Shown here: piece by piece, positions 1 to 7,598 of the stretch
Layout: every line of letters begins with the position of its first letter
Position numbering within the stretch: the stretch's first letter is position 1
From: Candidatus Caenarcanales bacterium
Lineage (GTDB): Bacteria; Cyanobacteriota; Vampirovibrionia; LMEP-6097
NCBI GenBank assembly: GCA_022447685.1
Contig: JAKVAO010000049.1
Span: forward strand, 1-20,316
Reading direction: 5' to 3'
Length of the DNA stretch: 20,316 bases
The notes under the pieces: model-generated
The model's input: only the letters and a program-made list of their open reading frames with translations
Databases searched by the model: none
What the model was told of the DNA's origin: nothing
Program-made: the position numbers and the translations under genes

Positions 1-72
1 TCTAATTCTGAGGCTGGACTTGATAATATTATTCCTCTACATAAACTGGCTTCCTAATTCGAGGGGTTGACA
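1..72 (+). mobile_element. Right end of an IS3-type insertion sequence (partial, cut by window edge)
   Basis: The stretch ends in GGGGTTGACA (63-72). Its reverse complement, TGTCAACCCC, is identical to the first ten bases of the IS3 remnant at 9284. A second short match, CAGTTT, follows at nearly the same distance inward in both (one-base offset). A reading frame on the plus strand runs from the window edge to a TAA at 55-57, a few bases inside the end, as the transposase frame does in the other copy. Right after base 72, homology to the flagellin-like gene begins, so the element is inserted in, or has truncated, that gene. The visible C-terminal residues differ from those of the other copy, so the two are relatives rather than identical copies. 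The family call rests on the shared terminus only. Confidence 0.5.
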
Positions 73-792
73 ATTTAAATTCAATTAAATCATTGATTGA
101 AGATGCGATGAACGGTAATATCACTGATGTAAACCTTCAAAATGAAAAGCAGGAAGAACTAAATCAGTTACTTTCTAATTTAGATGATATCGCTGATAAC
201 GCCACTATTGTTGGTAGAAGCGTATTTAATGGTAATTTTAATGTAACTATTCCAACTGGTTCTGATGAAGGGTTTCATCTGGATTTAACATCAAATCCAG
301 ATGTTATTTATGATTTACAGAGTATTGACAAGATTATTCAGAGAAGATTTAATGGTTTGTTTGATCGTTGTGGTGAAGAGGTGAAGAGTAACGACGATTA
401 TATTGTTATTGGTGCAAGAGATACTTCAACCTTTGGTGAGCATGATAAAGATTCAAATGGTGTTCAGCTTACTGGTCAGGATTATATAGATTCCAATAGG
501 GACAATAAAGACGGTATTATTCAAGTTGTACAGAGAAGTACTGGTAAAATGGCGCGTATTTCTATAAAAAGCTAATCCAAATAGCAGATCTGCTATACAG
601 TCAAAAACTTCTCAAAATGATATTACTTTAAATCAACTTTATAAGAGTATTGATATGAATTTAAATGATTCAAGTGCGAATCAATTGAAGACTTATATCA
701 ATACCTTTGTATGCAGTGAGCCAGCTTCGGCTGCTAAGATCTTATCTGTTTTACCGGATTCGATTACTGGATTACTTGCAGGGTCGATTTAA
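73..792 (+). pseudogene. Decayed copy of the flagellin-like/FG-GAP gene downstream
   Basis: Two pieces in different frames match the intact gene at 900-3269. Piece one (about 75-575) begins mid-protein at a region matching flagellin-like residues about 88 onward. It shares the segments GRSVFNGNFNV and SNPDV-YDL and the first FG-GAP-like unit (DYIVIGARDTS-FG), then stops at TAA 573-575. Piece two (568-792, shifted frame) matches the C-terminal end, sharing QLKTYINTFV and the final LPD---LL-G-I pattern. The propeller units and the C-terminal flagellin-like helices in between are deleted, and the N-terminus is lost at the IS end at base 72. The only usual start codon at the front is a TTG at 93. 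A shortened product of 160 residues could still be made but would lack both assembly ends, so I call it a pseudogene. Confidence 0.8.
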
Positions 793-899
793 GGTGAACT
801 AATAAGAAGCTCATACCTTCATTAGAAAGACATTGAATTTAACGTTATCTTAAGTTGATTTCCGTGTATATATTAAAATGGAATCTTGGGGGAGATAAA

Positions 900-3269
900 A
901 TGAACACTGAATTTAATAGTATTTTAGGTTCTAAAACAAGATTATCTAATCAGTTAAATAGACTTAGAAGCCCTACTAATACTAGAGCTATATCTCGTAT
1001 TAGACAAGAAAATACTACCGCAAGAGGTACTCCGATTAAAGTTAAAGTAGATTACCAAAAAGTTATTAGAACGCGTGACAGTAACAATAAATTAAGAAAA
1101 ATAAATAATTCTATAGAGTCTCTTACAGATTCGTTCAATGAAGTTTCTACAGTTTCGAATAGTTTCACGCAAGCTAAAGCTGATCTGCTAGCGATAAAAG
1201 AAATAGTTGAAGATACACTAAATGGTAACGTCGAAACTATAGAGGAACAAGTGGCAAAGCAAAAAGATTTAAATGCATTAGTAGCTGACCTAGATGGTCT
1301 TTCTGAAACCGCTACTATTGGTGGTAGAAGTGTTTTCAATGGTAACTTTAATGTGAGTATTCCTACAGGTATAAATGAGGGAGTCGAGATTAGCTTAACC
1401 TCGAATCCTGACGTTGTTTATGATCTAACTTATGAGAAGAAGTACAATAGCTCTTTTGAAGGTTTTTTCGATGAATTTGGAGAAGAAGTTGTAAGTAACT
1501 CTGATTATCTTGTAATAGGTGCTAGAAATACTTCAATTTTCGGAAGTGATGGTGTATATAATCCAAATTCTAATAATGATAATTATCTTCAATATAATAA
1601 AGATAATGTAGATGGTTCAGTTGAAATATATGATAAAAATTCGGATAAGAAAGTTAGATTAACCTCTCATAATTTAAGGTATGCTTTAGGGCTTGGCTTT
1701 TTTCAGGTACAAAATGAATTTGCAAATATTCAGTTAGGAGATTCTCTTGCAATAGAGGGAAATATGTTAATTATAGGAGCTTCTAGAATCGATGGTAAAG
1801 ACGTTAACGCAAACCAAAATGATAAAGAAGGGAAAGTTCTAGCTATAGATTTAACTAAAGTTAATTTTGATGCGACAAATAACTTTAGTCTTTTTCAAAG
1901 TGGAGCTTTAAAAGATTTAACCAATCCTAACGTCTCTGGCGAGGATCACTTTGGTAAAGCTGTTGCTATAGATGATGGACTCATATATGCAAGTACCTAT
2001 AACGGTAACTCTGATTCAACTATTTCAATTTTTGATACCAGTGGTAACTTAGTTAATGAAATTGAAGCCCCTACTAATACTATTTCTTTTGGATATGAAC
2101 TCTCTATTACCGATGATAAGGTAATTGTTTCAGGTTATTTGGAGAATGGCAATAATGGTAATACTGAAGTTGGTGCTTTGTTTGTTTATGATAAATCTGA
2201 TTTGAGTCTTAGCCCAACTGTGATTACTTCTCCTTTGGAGGATCAAGGTTTTCAATTTGGTAATTCACTGGACGCTGCTGCTTATGGCAATACTATAGTG
2301 GTTGGTGAGCATAGATCTGGTCAGGGAGCTAATGTCATGTTGGCAGGTGCTGTGCATTTATTTAATGCAAAAACTGGAGAGTACCAAAAATCACTTGAAC
2401 CTACATCTACTATGCTATCAAGTGGTGATCAGTTTGGAAGTGCAATTGCAATCAATGATAAATTCGTTGCTGTAGCTGCTTCTGGTGATGATGACGCGGG
2501 TGATAATGCAGGAGCTGTATATATTTTTGATAGAGAGAGCGGTATAGAACTTGCGAAGATTAACAATACTGGTTCTGAAGGTTTTGGTACTTCGATAGAG
2601 CTTGAAGGAGATAAAATTTATATTGGATCTATTAGAGATTCAATTATTGGTGACATAGGGAACTATTCTGATGTTTTGATAGAAGAAGCTGGAGCTGTAT
2701 ATGAATACGATCTCAGTAGTCTTGAGCTTGAGGTTCCTGAGGATTCTAGTGAACCTAATACCGTAAATCCAAATATCAATATTTCAGCTAGTGATTTAGC
2801 TAGTGCTAATTTAAATAGTATCGCTAGTGGTAATATAGAGCTTGCAGAAGCTACACTTGCTCAGGTTGAAGGTTTATTGCAGGGGCTGGAAACTTATGAA
2901 AATGATCTTATGAGCGCTCAAAGTAAGCTTGAAAGTAAAATAAATGTTCTTAGCGCTGAAAAAGAAACTACTATTGAAATTAATCAATTGATCAATGATG
3001 AACTAAAAGCATCTGAACAAGCTCAAAATTCGCTTGGCTTTAAAGATAATCAATTTAGTAGAGAAGAAGAAACTACAAGTAGTCAATCATCTATTCTCAC
3101 TATAGATCAACTATATGCAAATATTGATGCTAATTTAGACGACAAAACAGCGACTCAGTTAAAAACTTATATTAATACTTTTGTGTATGCCCAGCCAGCT
3201 ACGGCTAATAAAACATCGTCAAATGTATTGCCTGATACAGTGAATGATTTATTAATTGGTGCTATATAG
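900..3269 (+). CDS. Flagellin-like protein with inserted FG-GAP (beta-propeller) repeats
   Basis: The product has 789 residues. The ATG at 900 is chosen because GGGGGAG (888-894) lies five bases upstream; an earlier in-frame TTG at 855 has no such site. Residues about 85-150 resemble the flagellin D1 region: a helix with EIVEDTLNGN, then LDGLSETATIGGRSVFNGNF, compare the usual ID-IA--T-FNG-KLLDG. Residues about 200-620 hold some seven units of 50-75 residues with the pattern FG--(L/A)-I----I-VGA ... G-VY-FD--SG, starting near 205, 280, 347, 396, 451, 508 and 561. This matches FG-GAP_2 type repeats, which in known proteins build beta-propellers. Residues about 629-712 are helical and resemble the flagellin C-terminal D1 region. 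The last 75 residues are a further conserved tail. There is no signal peptide, as expected for export through a flagellar secretion apparatus, though none is encoded here. The family is likely; the role as a filament protein is inference. It could also be a hook-associated or non-flagellar secreted protein. Confidence 0.75.
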   Translation: MNTEFNSILGSKTRLSNQLNRLRSPTNTRAISRIRQENTTARGTPIKVKVDYQKVIRTRDSNNKLRKINNSIESLTDSFNEVSTVSNSFTQAKADLLAIKEIVEDTLNGNVETIEEQVAKQKDLNALVADLDGLSETATIGGRSVFNGNFNVSIPTGINEGVEISLTSNPDVVYDLTYEKKYNSSFEGFFDEFGEEVVSNSDYLVIGARNTSIFGSDGVYNPNSNNDNYLQYNKDNVDGSVEIYDKNSDKKVRLTSHNLRYALGLGFFQVQNEFANIQLGDSLAIEGNMLIIGASRIDGKDVNANQNDKEGKVLAIDLTKVNFDATNNFSLFQSGALKDLTNPNVSGEDHFGKAVAIDDGLIYASTYNGNSDSTISIFDTSGNLVNEIEAPTNTISFGYELSITDDKVIVSGYLENGNNGNTEVGALFVYDKSDLSLSPTVITSPLEDQGFQFGNSLDAAAYGNTIVVGEHRSGQGANVMLAGAVHLFNAKTGEYQKSLEPTSTMLSSGDQFGSAIAINDKFVAVAASGDDDAGDNAGAVYIFDRESGIELAKINNTGSEGFGTSIELEGDKIYIGSIRDSIIGDIGNYSDVLIEEAGAVYEYDLSSLELEVPEDSSEPNTVNPNINISASDLASANLNSIASGNIELAEATLAQVEGLLQGLETYENDLMSAQSKLESKINVLSAEKETTIEINQLINDELKASEQAQNSLGFKDNQFSREEETTSSQSSILTIDQLYANIDANLDDKTATQLKTYINTFVYAQPATANKTSSNVLPDTVNDLLIGAI

Positions 3270-3324
3270 TCAAATTAAGATAATCTTTAACGCTTTATTA
3301 ATAAAAAAAAAGTATATATAGACT

Positions 3325-3810
3325 ATGAGACCTATATTAACAGCTTGTCTGTTTAGCTTTTTGTTCGGTTTTTGGACAAATGTAGAGGTGAAAGCATATA
3401 AGTTCAAGCTTGCAAGTATAAAATTTGTTGATATTTATCCAGGTCAAGGAGCGAAAGATAAAGAAGCCTCGCCTAATGACTATGATATTCATGAAAAAAT
3501 AGAAATTCATGGTAATAAATCCAAAAAATCTAAGGATAAAGCTAAAAAAATGAAAGTTAAGGTCTCTTCTGACCAAAGAGTGGGACCTATGACCCTGAAA
3601 GTCAAAATGAACCCTTTTAATAGAAATAGAAGTCAAGCTAGTCTAAATTTAGATGTGGTTGAATCCTATGATATTTTGACGCACAAAAAACGTTTTACTT
3701 GTGATCTGATAAGTTGGGAAAAAATTAAACAGCTAAAAGCCTATGTGTCTAGAGACACTATAAATGAAGTAATAGCGACAGTTAAAGCAGAGCTTAAGCC
3801 TGAAGAGTAG
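3325..3810 (+). CDS. Small secreted protein of unknown function
   Basis: The 161-residue product starts with a signal peptide: R2, a hydrophobic stretch over residues 4-17, and a likely cleavage after VKA (residue 24). The mature part is basic, with a lysine-rich stretch around residues 60-77 (KSKKSKDK and following), then a region that may form beta strands. I do not recognise a family. No clear ribosome binding site precedes the ATG, so the start is chosen for the signal peptide. The gene lies 55 bases after the flagellin-like gene on the same strand and may share its transcript. Its last 70 bases overlap the 3' end of murI on the other strand. Confidence 0.6.
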   Translation: MRPILTACLFSFLFGFWTNVEVKAYKFKLASIKFVDIYPGQGAKDKEASPNDYDIHEKIEIHGNKSKKSKDKAKKMKVKVSSDQRVGPMTLKVKMNPFNRNRSQASLNLDVVESYDILTHKKRFTCDLISWEKIKQLKAYVSRDTINEVIATVKAELKPEE

Positions 3811-4514
3811 TAAGAGCATTTTATATTATTAAGATTGGAGGATTCACCGTTACTGATCTCTCTGGAGCTGATTGAAGTTTTAGTCGCAAAGCTTTCAAAT
3901 AAAATCTCAGCCGGATCAATGATATTCTTCTTGCTTTCTTTAAAATGATTTTTGAGAAGAGCATAATGAGTGCAGCCAAGTATAATTTGGGTTTCATCGC
4001 TAGTGATATTCTCTGAAATGTACTCACTCTCCATGATATTGAATGCTTCATCGTATTTGGAAGCTTCTATCAGTGGTACTAGCTTCGGGCAGGCAACTGG
4101 AACTATGTTTACTCCCCAATCTAGATACTTCTGTGAATTAATATTAGCTTCAGTAGCAAGATATAAGTAATTATGAGATTGGGTTTCTTCTTGGAGGAAA
4201 TAATTTTTCATTGCAGAGTAAAGATTGAAAGTTTCGAATGAATATTTACCTAGTTCTAGTTCTGGAAAGAGGTTGGAACTGGTATTGCAGGCTGATACAA
4301 AGTAATCTACTTGCTGATTAGAAGCAAAGTCTGCAAATTCATAGACATAGGACTTCAAGTCACTTACAGACTTTGAACCATAGGGCGCTCTTAGAGTATC
4401 TGCTATGTATATTAATTCAATATCTTCATTCAAAGATATTTGCTTGAGTTTATCAATAAAAACTCTTAAAACAGATAAGCCGCCCAAGCCTGAATCATAG
4501 AAAGCTATTTTCAT
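3741..4514 (-). CDS. murI: Glutamate racemase
   Basis: Interconverts L- and D-glutamate in the cytoplasm, supplying D-glutamate for the peptidoglycan stem peptide. At 257 residues it has the family's usual length. The N-terminal DSGLGGLSVL motif, the PYG in ADTLRAPYGS, the first catalytic cysteine in CNTSS (C76) and the second in LGCTHY (C181) are all present. CNTSS is a small variation on the usual CNTAS. The start codon directly abuts the stop codon of the AMIN amidase (TAAATG), so the two are very likely co-transcribed and perhaps translationally coupled. Both act in cell-wall metabolism. The 3' end overlaps the convergent small secreted protein gene by 70 bases. Confidence 0.93.
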   Translation of the reverse strand: MKIAFYDSGLGGLSVLRVFIDKLKQISLNEDIELIYIADTLRAPYGSKSVSDLKSYVYEFADFASNQQVDYFVSACNTSSNLFPELELGKYSFETFNLYSAMKNYFLQEETQSHNYLYLATEANINSQKYLDWGVNIVPVACPKLVPLIEASKYDEAFNIMESEYISENITSDETQIILGCTHYALLKNHFKESKKNIIDPAEILFESFATKTSISSREISNGESSNLNNIKCSYYSSGLSSALTVAITSFIVSLDT

Positions 4515-6236
4515 TTATTGATTAATATATTTAATAATACCTGAAGCTATAGCTTTAGCTAATTTATCTTGGTAATCCTCTGTTACGATTTTCTTTCTTT
4601 CTTTTTTGTTAGTCATAAAGCCTAACTCAAGCAAAACAGATGGAGCTTTAGTGTACTTGCAGACCCAGAAAGCAGCTTTCCTAATATTGCGATTAGGCAT
4701 CTTAACTTGGTCTAGAAGTTCTTTGTGCATTACCTTAGCAACTTTATATCCATTGGATGAATAGTAATAAGTCTGTAGACCGTCCATAGCAGGGTTAGTA
4801 GCTATAGCGTTAACGTGAACAGAAACGAATAAATTAGGGGAAATACTCTTGGATATTTCAACACGCTCAGCAAGAGAAATAAACCTATCCTCTGATCTGG
4901 TTAAGTAAGCTTTTACTCCTTTGGCTTCTAGTATAGCTTTTACTTTTCTTGATATTGCTAAAGTAATATCTTTCTCGTCGTGACCGCCATAGCTTGCACC
5001 TGGATCATAACCACCGTGACCTGCATCTATTACAACTTTCTTCTGTAAATTCTTATGTGCTGGAATACCAGAGAGATCTAAACCACTCTCTTCTTCTTTG
5101 GCTGCTTGAGATTCATTCACTAGCTCTGCGCTCTTTTCTTTACTATTATTATCCGGCTTATTAGGAGCAATAACTATAGTTAAGCTTTTCTTACTGGAAG
5201 ATTTAATAATATCTGCTTTGAGATCATTTTTCTTCAGGTCGAAAACTATTCTCGTTACCGGTTTACCCAGAGTCGCTAAACCAAATCTAACATTGGCAAC
5301 AAACTGAGTTTCTTTGAACTGGTTAGATCTAAGTGATTCTTCGAAAGCCACATCTATGATGTCGACAACGAAACGCTCAGGTTTTTTCAAGTATAAGAAT
5401 TTATAATCTATTTCTTTGCTGGATTCAACGATAAATACAGTTCCTTTGTCTTTTCTATCGATTAGATTTAGGTTTAATAATTTATCTTTCAGTATTGGGA
5501 CAACTTTCACGTCATCAGAGTCAGGACCGACAACGCATAGTTCTCTTTCGTTGGAGCTTAGCTTGATTTCTCTTTGTTCATAGTCTTTAGCGCCAGCTAG
5601 AACTATTCTTACTGTTGATTTATTGAATTGGCTGACTTTGATGGATTCGTAACCAGTACTTAGGTTTACTTTTAGAGATGAACTTCTCAGGTAAGCGCCG
5701 ATAAGATCTATTACTAGTCTCTCTGGTTTTTCAAGTATTAGCGAACGGACGTTTATAGGGTGGTCAGCTTCTATATAAAGATTACCGTTTTTGAATCTTA
5801 CGTCTTCTACTTTAGTAAGGTTCACAGATAGATTGAAATATATGGTTTGCCCAATATTATCTATTTTGATTTTGTGTAACAGCGACCTGTCTTTAGACTC
5901 TATTACAATTCTTACTACTTCTTCTTGGAATTGAGCTACTTTGACTTCTTCTATTGGTCCATTATCGAGTTTAAAAGTTTTATTCTTGCCTTTGAGTTCA
6001 GCATTATAAATATCAAAAACTAAACGGTCTGGCTCACTATAGAGCTTCTTCGCGAATTTAATAGTAGAGAAAGAATTATGAGGTATTTTCAGTATGCCAT
6101 GCTTGAGGCTGACGTTTTTCACTGTGATTTTTTTATCAGCTGCTTGAATGTCTAAATGGAAAATAGACATAGCAAAAATTATAAGCAAAGAAAAGATGCT
6201 TAGTCTATTGAAAAAAGATTTCTGAATTAAAGTCAT
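4515..6236 (-). CDS. N-acetylmuramoyl-L-alanine amidase with AMIN domains (AmiC-like)
   Basis: Predicted to cleave the amide bond between muramic acid and the stem peptide, as in daughter-cell separation. The start is taken at the ATG of 6234-6236 (573 residues), which begins a signal peptide with a hydrophobic core and a likely cut after IQA. An in-frame TTG at 6263 would sit only about ten bases after a TATAAT. Three AMIN-like repeats follow in the first 330 residues, each with a VFDI, VIDL or VVDI strand; AMIN domains bind the wall and localise amidases. After a polar linker comes the Amidase_3 domain from about residue 400. It has DAGHGG (zinc His), DEKDI (zinc Glu), SVHVNA (zinc His) and LELGFMTN (catalytic Glu), all intact. 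It forms an operon with murI and is divergent from argC. Confidence 0.9.
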   Translation of the reverse strand: MTLIQKSFFNRLSIFSLLIIFAMSIFHLDIQAADKKITVKNVSLKHGILKIPHNSFSTIKFAKKLYSEPDRLVFDIYNAELKGKNKTFKLDNGPIEEVKVAQFQEEVVRIVIESKDRSLLHKIKIDNIGQTIYFNLSVNLTKVEDVRFKNGNLYIEADHPINVRSLILEKPERLVIDLIGAYLRSSSLKVNLSTGYESIKVSQFNKSTVRIVLAGAKDYEQREIKLSSNERELCVVGPDSDDVKVVPILKDKLLNLNLIDRKDKGTVFIVESSKEIDYKFLYLKKPERFVVDIIDVAFEESLRSNQFKETQFVANVRFGLATLGKPVTRIVFDLKKNDLKADIIKSSSKKSLTIVIAPNKPDNNSKEKSAELVNESQAAKEEESGLDLSGIPAHKNLQKKVVIDAGHGGYDPGASYGGHDEKDITLAISRKVKAILEAKGVKAYLTRSEDRFISLAERVEISKSISPNLFVSVHVNAIATNPAMDGLQTYYYSSNGYKVAKVMHKELLDQVKMPNRNIRKAAFWVCKYTKAPSVLLELGFMTNKKERKKIVTEDYQDKLAKAIASGIIKYINQ

Positions 6237-6272
6237 AGAAATATTAGATATACCTACTAGCAATATTATGAC

Positions 6273-6278
6273 ATTATA
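6273..6278 (-). promoter_or_regulatory. Possible -10 box for the amidase-murI operon
   Basis: TATAAT on the minus strand, 37 bases before the chosen ATG of the amidase. I found no convincing -35 box at 16-18 bases, so support is weak. It agrees with the downstream ATG being the true start. Confidence 0.3.
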
Positions 6279-6307
6279 TTGAAAACTAGAAAATAGCTTG
6301 CTGAAAA

Positions 6308-6313
6308 TATAAT
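6308..6313 (+). promoter_or_regulatory. Possible -10 box for argC
   Basis: TATAAT 38 bases before the argC start codon, in the AT-rich divergent region. The sequence 17 bases upstream (ACTAGA) is a poor -35 match, so this is only a candidate. Confidence 0.3.
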
Positions 6314-6350
6314 AATAACTACAGAAATATAGAGTAGAATAATAAACTCT

Positions 6351-7505
6351 ATGCCGGAAAAAATTAAGGTCGCAATAGTTGGAAGCACTGGTTATACTGG
6401 TGTAAAACTGATTGAATTACTTTTGGATCATCCTTTAGTAGAAATCGTAGCTGTTACTAGTGAGCAGTATAGCGGGCAAGCTTTTAGTGAGGTTTACCCT
6501 GCTTTTCTAGATATTTTCGATCAAAAATGTATCAAATTAGAAGAACTCGCTGCTAAGTCTGAAGCTGAAAATATTAAGTTGATTTTCTTTGCGACGCCTA
6601 ATGGTATTGCTATGGAACGTGCTCATGCCTTCATTACTAGAGGTATAGATATTATTGATTTGAGTGCTGATTTTAGACTTAAGGATTTGGAAACTCATTT
6701 TAAGTATTATCAACTGGAAAGAAATCAAGATTCTGTAGATTTGAATAATGAGGCTATATATGGACTTTGTGAAGCCAATGCTTCAAAGATTAGAGCAGCT
6801 AAAGCATCTATTGCTGAAGGCGTATTGATTGCTAATCCTGGTTGTTATCCAACAGCCTCTTCTCTTTCTATATTAGCTTTTCTCGATTTTAATAAAAGAT
6901 CTAAGAATAATAATTTAACTGAACTCTTTAATCTGCAAGATATTATTATTGATGCGAAGTCTGGTGCAAGTGGTGCTGGACGTAAAAGTACTACTGCAAA
7001 TCTTTTCTGTGAAGTTAATGAATCGTTTAAGGCATATAATCTAGCTCATAAACACAGACATAACCCTGAGTTGGAGGAGTTTTTCTCTATTTACTCTGAA
7101 ACCAAGATTAATTTAACTTTTTCACCACACTTATTGCCTATGACTAGTGGTATTCTAGCGACTTCATATTTTAGTTTAAATAAAGCTGCACTGAGTGAAT
7201 TTGATCTGGATGATAAGGCTGAAGATATTAATAATAAACTTAGAGAGATTGTAACTGAGTTTTATAAAGACTCTCATTTCGTGAAAGTTCTGAAACCTGG
7301 TCAATACCCTAATACTGCAAGTGTTAAAGGTACTAATAATGTTCATATTCAAGTTGAATACGATGAGTATACTAATAAAATTATAGTTTGTACTGTGATT
7401 GATAATACTGTGAAGGGTGCATCTGGACAAGCAATACAGAACATGAATTTACTATATGGTTTCGATGAAAATCTAGGATTAAATCAAAAAGTTAGAGTGA
7501 TTTAA
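6351..7505 (+). CDS. argC: N-acetyl-gamma-glutamyl-phosphate reductase
   Basis: Catalyses the NADPH-dependent reduction of N-acetyl-glutamyl-5-phosphate to the semialdehyde, the third step of arginine/ornithine synthesis, in the cytoplasm. The N-terminal nucleotide-binding motif GSTGYTG (residues 11-17), the catalytic cysteine in NPGCYPTAS (C165), the SGASGAGR segment and the HRHNPE segment (residues 235-240) with its conserved histidine are present. At 384 residues it is somewhat longer than typical members, with insertions such as the Asn-rich loop near residue 185. No other arg gene is visible here. There is no clear ribosome binding site before the ATG. Confidence 0.95.
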   Translation: MPEKIKVAIVGSTGYTGVKLIELLLDHPLVEIVAVTSEQYSGQAFSEVYPAFLDIFDQKCIKLEELAAKSEAENIKLIFFATPNGIAMERAHAFITRGIDIIDLSADFRLKDLETHFKYYQLERNQDSVDLNNEAIYGLCEANASKIRAAKASIAEGVLIANPGCYPTASSLSILAFLDFNKRSKNNNLTELFNLQDIIIDAKSGASGAGRKSTTANLFCEVNESFKAYNLAHKHRHNPELEEFFSIYSETKINLTFSPHLLPMTSGILATSYFSLNKAALSEFDLDDKAEDINNKLREIVTEFYKDSHFVKVLKPGQYPNTASVKGTNNVHIQVEYDEYTNKIIVCTVIDNTVKGASGQAIQNMNLLYGFDENLGLNQKVRVI

Positions 7506-7598
7506 CCTAAATTTAAACTGAATTTGTTAGATTAACTATAAGGTTTTTTACTCCGTTTTGGAGTGTTTGTTGCCATTGAAAAATGGTTGGGACTAGGA

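Noticed and set aside
3747..3760. Inverted repeat GTGTCTAGAGACAC at the murI end as a terminator
   Set aside because: It lies inside both overlapping coding regions, the loop is two to four bases and no U run follows on either strand.
7550..7564. Hairpin ACTCC-GTTTT-GGAGT after argC as a terminator
   Set aside because: The T run lies before the stem, not after it, and the stem has only five pairs; GTTTGTT after it is a poor U run.
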